The notes beneath the pieces were generated by a model. That model did no database searches and had not been told where the DNA came from. It saw only the letters and a program-made list of their open reading frames with translations. From assembly GCA_017964325.1 (NCBI GenBank), contig JAGCSE010000250.1, positions 1 through 8,718 of the forward strand: DNA of 8,718 bases, read 5' to 3'. The position numbers and the translations under genes are program-made. Positions within the stretch are counted from its first letter, which is position 1. Each line of letters begins with the position of its first letter. This DNA comes from Victivallales bacterium (GTDB lineage Bacteria > Verrucomicrobiota > Lentisphaeria > Oligosphaerales > Oligosphaeraceae). This document shows positions 5,427-8,718 of the stretch, in pieces.

Positions 5427-6146
5427 ATGAAAAAACTATTCGTTTTCCTCCTCATCGCCGCGTTCGCACTTTCAGCGGACGTCATCAAGCTCACCAACGG
5501 CAAAACCTACGAAGGGAAAGCCAAAGTCAAAGGCGACAGCATCACCATCCTCGTCGGCGAGAACCTCTTCCAATTCAACAAAAGGGAAGTCGCGGAAATC
5601 AACGGAGAAAAAATCATCGCGGCACAGAATCCCACCATCCGCATCGCCACCTCCGAAGGCGACATGATCGCCGAGCTCTTCGAAGACGAAGTCCCCAACA
5701 CCGTCGCCAACATGATATCCCTCGCGGAGGCAGGCTTCTACAGGGGCATGCAATTCCACCGCATCATCAACGGCTTCATGGCGCAGGGCGGCTGCCCGTT
5801 CTCCAAGAGGAACTTGGAAGGCGGCGCCGTCGGCACGGGCGACCCCGGATACAAATTCGCCGATGAGTTCTCCCCCAAGCTCAAGCACACGGAACGCGGC
5901 ATCCTCTCCATGGCCAACTCAGGCAGAAACACCAACGGCTCGCAGTTCTTCATCTGCTTCGGCCCCACGCCGCATCTCGATGGAAAGCACGCCGTCTTCG
6001 GAAAAGTCATCAAAGGGATGGAAGTCCTCGACAAACTGGAAGCCGCTGGAACACGCTCCGGCAAGCCGTCGAAGGACATCCAGTTCAACATCGAAGTCCT
6101 CACCAAACGCGACCATCCATACGTCGTCAAGAAACTCTCAAAGTAA
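5427..6146 (+). CDS. Exported cyclophilin-type peptidyl-prolyl cis-trans isomerase
   Basis: Catalyses proline isomerisation, most likely in the periplasm, assisting folding of exported proteins. ATG 5427 is chosen because AGGAA lies 6 nt upstream and MKKLFVFLLIAAFALSA is a normal signal peptide, cleaved after about residue 16 or 17. An in-frame TTG at 5376 would add 17 residues and spoil the signal. The total is 239 residues. Residues 18-62 form a short beta-rich segment (DVIKLTNGKTYEGKAKVKGD and on) outside the cyclophilin fold. The cyclophilin domain spans about 69-226 and contains FHR (110-112, catalytic arginine), QGG (120-122), GSQFF (171-175) and HLDGKHAVFG (183-192). In that last motif His replaces the Trp of human cyclophilin A, as in many bacterial enzymes. 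The fold and function are secure; the role of the N-terminal segment is not known. Confidence 0.93.
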   Translation: MKKLFVFLLIAAFALSADVIKLTNGKTYEGKAKVKGDSITILVGENLFQFNKREVAEINGEKIIAAQNPTIRIATSEGDMIAELFEDEVPNTVANMISLAEAGFYRGMQFHRIINGFMAQGGCPFSKRNLEGGAVGTGDPGYKFADEFSPKLKHTERGILSMANSGRNTNGSQFFICFGPTPHLDGKHAVFGKVIKGMEVLDKLEAAGTRSGKPSKDIQFNIEVLTKRDHPYVVKKLSK

Positions 6147-6150
6147 CTCA

Positions 6151-6171
6151 TTGCAAAACAAATATTTGCAA
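6151..6171. promoter_or_regulatory. 7-7-7 inverted repeat TTGCAAA/TTTGCAA
   Basis: TTGCAAA (6151-6157) and TTTGCAA (6165-6171) are perfect inverted arms separated by seven AT-rich bases. It starts 5 bp beyond the cyclophilin stop codon and ends just before the strong hairpin that precedes the lipoprotein gene. It may be an operator or part of a lipoprotein promoter, or it may be chance in AT-rich DNA. Confidence 0.35.
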
Positions 6172-6174
6172 CAT

Positions 6175-6215
6175 GACTTCCGCATCGTTCGGCCTTGCGG
6201 AAGTCCGTCTGTTTT
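6175..6215 (+). terminator. Terminator or attenuator between cyclophilin and lipoprotein genes
   Basis: GACTTCCGCA (6175-6184) and TGCGGAAGTC (6196-6205) form a perfect 10-bp stem around an 11-nt loop, followed six bases later by TTTT (6212-6215). The T run is short and offset, so it is a moderate intrinsic terminator. The hairpin ends only 25 bp before the lipoprotein start codon. It could therefore end the cyclophilin transcript or act as a leader hairpin for the lipoprotein gene. Confidence 0.55.
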
Positions 6216-6230
6216 AGATATCGTCCTTTC

Positions 6231-8576
6231 ATGAAGCATTTCAACCTTTTCATCCTGCTGGCCATTCTGGCGACCGCCATCTGCGGATGCCGTACAGCGG
6301 ACCTGCCGCCAGGCTTCTCCCGCGTCGGCGGCGTCCTCCAGACGCAGACCTCCCACATGGCCTCCCCGAACGCCGTCTTTTCGCTGATGACGTGGTATGA
6401 AGAGGCCAACGCCGAACTCAATCCGCCCCGCACATGGAGCGATGCCGTCGCCAACGCCAAATCCGAAGCGCAAAACGCACTTCAAGAGCAATGGAAGACC
6501 GCCCTCCTCAATGTGTCTTCACCATTGCTGCAGAATGACTTGGAGCATTTCATCATATCCGTCCCGCAAAATCTCGCCAACAGGACGGATTGGAATGCAC
6601 TGGACTCCATGTTCCGCAATGCCAAGGCCTTCCTCCTTACAGAACATCAGATTACCGTCCCCCTTGAAGAATGCCAAAACGATGCCTTCTGGAGTCCCAA
6701 GTCCCGCTATGGCAAGACCGATTTTCTCGTATGGGGCCAAAACCGTAAACTGACCGTGCCCGATGCGGAGAAACTGGACCGCACTGCGCTTCTGACGCAA
6801 ATCAAGGCAGCCGAAGCCGATATCGCCTTGAAGAAAAGCATCCTCGCAACGCTGGACAAAACCACCGAAATGAATGCAAACAATGCTCAGGACGATGCCT
6901 TGCAGCTTCTTGCAAAAGCCATCGCTGATCTTCCCGAAAAACCGCTGGCAATCATCGGCGACGAGACGACCATCCCCCTTCTCATGAAACGTTTTGCTGA
7001 ACAGCCCGTCATCTGCATCAACCATGATATTGACGCCGCAACCGTTCAACTCCAGCAACTTGCACAAAAGAAAGATGCCCCGAATTTCAGGCAGCTTCTA
7101 ACTACCGTCGAACAATCCATGTCGGATTCGATGAAAAAATGGCAGGCGGACGAACGTTTCAAGAAGGCTCTTGACCAATCAGCCGCCAAGCTCCGCGCCA
7201 TCGTCTCGCAGATGCAGATGTTGAGATTTGATTCCGTCAAGCACGACATCACCGCCGCAGCCGCACAAAAGGATTTCTGGAACGCGACGTGCATCGTCCA
7301 AAATAACATCCAAGAATTTGACGCCCAAGCTGATACGGTATTTGCCGTCTATTCGCTCGTGACGGATGACGATGGCATTTCCACGTTCGCGCAGCTTCTC
7401 CGCAACAATTTGAAAAACCATCTCAAGACCATCGTTCCCGAAGCGGCCGAACATCTTCTCGCCATCGCCGAAAAATCGGCCGACATCGGCCAGCAGCATG
7501 GCCTGACCGTAGCCATCTGCCTGATGCTCAAGAATCTATACACGCTGTCAGGCGCGGTTGACGATGAAAAATTTACGGATATCGTCACGAAAACAGAAGC
7601 TCTCAATAAGAAATCGACCCGCGTCATCATCGAACGGCAACTCTCTCAAACCATTTCCATCAAGGACATGGATTCAGGCCAGCCTGGCCTCGGCCTCACC
7701 TACACGCGTGATGTCGCCAATGCCCTCCAATCTCTCATCACCGCCTTCAGCCTTGACAAAACGCTCGTCATCGCCGAACCCGACACCCCCCTCTCCCCTC
7801 TCGGCTACGTCCTCCACAACGGCGTCGTCGCCGACTACGATGGCTCCGCCACCACGGAACGCCAGGCATTCCGCACGGCCCGCCGTTACGGCGAAGTCAA
7901 ACGCATGGCGAATCCAGAGTTTCAAAAGGACAGCCAGCAGCCGAAGGATATGTTCACGCAGGAGATCATCGAGCAGCTCATCCACATCCGCGAAATCGAA
8001 CGCCAAGCCCACATCCGTGTCTTCATCAGCGTCCGCGGCCCCGGCTTCACCACAACCGTCGATGTCAACGAGTTCTATCCCAAGCGTTTCATCGTCGAAG
8101 AGTCGCATCCTTTCAACGACATCAAGGTCGCCGATGTCATGACGGTCTATGATCTCGACAAATTGAAAGTTCCCGACGCTTTGCCGCCCTTGAAGCAGGA
8201 CCGCATCTGGACTTCAGCCGAGATGCTCGATTGGGCACGCAAGGACTCCCTCCAGGTTTTCGCATTAAAACTCTTATATCACATCAGCCAGTTTCCCAAC
8301 TACTTGGCAACCCGCGCCAAGCGTTTTGCCGACGACAAGGCCCTTGCGGAAGCCACCGAACAATGGGCCTATTGCTACGTTCTTTGCAGCCTTCTCAATT
8401 TTGACGAAGATCCTGCCACGCTCATCAAAATGGATGCTCCCCCCGTCGCCGCCTCATACGAATCGACCATCACGGCCCTTCGCAAACAGCGTGCCGAACT
8501 GGCTGAACTCAAACGCAATGCCGCCGGTTTCATGCTCTCAACGGCGAACGACTTCCTCCTCAAGCAATCCAAATAA
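6231..8576 (+). CDS. Large lipoprotein of unknown function
   Basis: I do not recognise this 781-residue protein. ATG 6231 is chosen because it begins a type II signal: MKHFNLFILLAILATAICGC, with lipobox ICGC and the acylated cysteine at residue 20. The frame is open back to a TTG at 6195, but that would put 12 charged residues before the signal. No clear Shine-Dalgarno motif is seen. After the signal the chain is rich in Ala, Leu, Gln and charged residues and appears mostly helical. Heptad-like stretches lie near 185-210 and 743-766. A less helical part at about 596-640 (RVFISVRGPGFTTTVDVNEF) could be a beta domain. No catalytic signature or membrane span beyond the signal is evident. Arg follows the cysteine, and under the enterobacterial rule the absence of Asp at +2 would favour the outer membrane. 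The gene stands apart from the cyclophilin behind a hairpin and runs almost into the repeat array. Confidence 0.9.
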   Translation: MKHFNLFILLAILATAICGCRTADLPPGFSRVGGVLQTQTSHMASPNAVFSLMTWYEEANAELNPPRTWSDAVANAKSEAQNALQEQWKTALLNVSSPLLQNDLEHFIISVPQNLANRTDWNALDSMFRNAKAFLLTEHQITVPLEECQNDAFWSPKSRYGKTDFLVWGQNRKLTVPDAEKLDRTALLTQIKAAEADIALKKSILATLDKTTEMNANNAQDDALQLLAKAIADLPEKPLAIIGDETTIPLLMKRFAEQPVICINHDIDAATVQLQQLAQKKDAPNFRQLLTTVEQSMSDSMKKWQADERFKKALDQSAAKLRAIVSQMQMLRFDSVKHDITAAAAQKDFWNATCIVQNNIQEFDAQADTVFAVYSLVTDDDGISTFAQLLRNNLKNHLKTIVPEAAEHLLAIAEKSADIGQQHGLTVAICLMLKNLYTLSGAVDDEKFTDIVTKTEALNKKSTRVIIERQLSQTISIKDMDSGQPGLGLTYTRDVANALQSLITAFSLDKTLVIAEPDTPLSPLGYVLHNGVVADYDGSATTERQAFRTARRYGEVKRMANPEFQKDSQQPKDMFTQEIIEQLIHIREIERQAHIRVFISVRGPGFTTTVDVNEFYPKRFIVEESHPFNDIKVADVMTVYDLDKLKVPDALPPLKQDRIWTSAEMLDWARKDSLQVFALKLLYHISQFPNYLATRAKRFADDKALAEATEQWAYCYVLCSLLNFDEDPATLIKMDAPPVAASYESTITALRKQRAELAELKRNAAGFMLSTANDFLLKQSK

Positions 8577-8600
8577 ATGCTTAATGCTTCTTTTGCATTC

Positions 8601-8718
8601 CAGCGCCTCCAGCGCCTCCAGCGCCTCCAGCGCCTCCAGCGCCTCCAGCGCCTCCAGCGCCTCCAGCGCCTCCAGCGCCTCCAGCGCCTCCAGCGCCTCT
8701 AGCTCCTAGCGCCTCTAG
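8601..8718 (+). repeat. 9-bp tandem repeat array, right edge (CAGCGCCTC units)
   Basis: Eleven perfect copies of CAGCGCCTC (8601-8699) are followed by a shortened unit TAGCTCC (8700-8706), a variant TAGCGCCTC (8707-8715) and TAG at the edge. The array begins 24 bp after the lipoprotein stop and runs off the window. The 24-bp gap holds no convincing terminator, only a 5-bp AATGC/GCATT inverted repeat. One forward frame through the array is open and would read as repeated Ala-Ser-Ser, but this is an artefact of the repeat. The sense-strand unit is closely related to that of the left array. Confidence 0.97.

Noticed and set aside
8326..8709. 127-codon plus-strand frame ending in repeated Ala-Ser-Ser
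   Set aside because: It overlaps the lipoprotein gene in another frame, and its tail is merely translation of the CAGCGCCTC array.

Overview
The window carries six intact protein genes in two divergent blocks, closed at both ends by arrays of 9-bp tandem repeats. The organism looks Gram-negative. It encodes a lipoprotein with a type II signal, an exported cyclophilin and a Znu/Tro-type metal ABC transporter, and its codons are GC-rich. The 9-bp arrays and the small hairpin-forming intergenic elements remind me of gut PVC-group bacteria (Lentisphaerota/Kiritimatiellota/Verrucomicrobiota). That placement is an impression from sequence style and was not checked by phylogeny.

Left block, minus strand, read from 3448 down to 186: prfB (release factor 2, expressed through the classic in-frame TGA and +1 frameshift) is followed after 133 bp by tkt (transketolase). 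A terminator-like hairpin (103-139) and a separate GC-rich perfect hairpin (153-172) follow tkt. Beyond them lies an array of CTAGAGCCG units running off the left edge.

Central control region, 3449-3676: a 13-bp perfect palindrome, TTGACTTAGTCAA, supplies a -35-like hexamer to each strand. A -10-like hexamer lies 18 bp away on each side, so the arrangement looks like a symmetric divergent promoter for prfB (left) and the metal-transport genes (right). Between this promoter and prfB lie two tandem 31-bp units. Each folds into the same 10-position hairpin, and several paired positions differ between the units in a way that keeps pairing. This is the most unusual structure in the unique sequence.

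Right block, plus strand: a znuC-like ATPase and a znuB-like permease (metal-chelate ABC importer, no binding-protein gene in view) are followed by an exported peptidyl-prolyl isomerase with a small extra N-terminal domain. A strong hairpin with a short T run comes next, and then a 781-residue lipoprotein I do not recognise. Its stop codon lies 24 bp before an array of CAGCGCCTC units that runs to the right edge.

Read in the sense direction of the adjacent gene, the two terminal arrays are variants of one motif, YAGCGSCTC. Each follows the 3' end of the outermost gene. The window therefore probably ends where an assembly broke in a repeat family dispersed in the genome. No tRNA, rRNA, CRISPR, insertion sequence or prophage gene was seen, and no gene-free stretch exceeds 300 bp.
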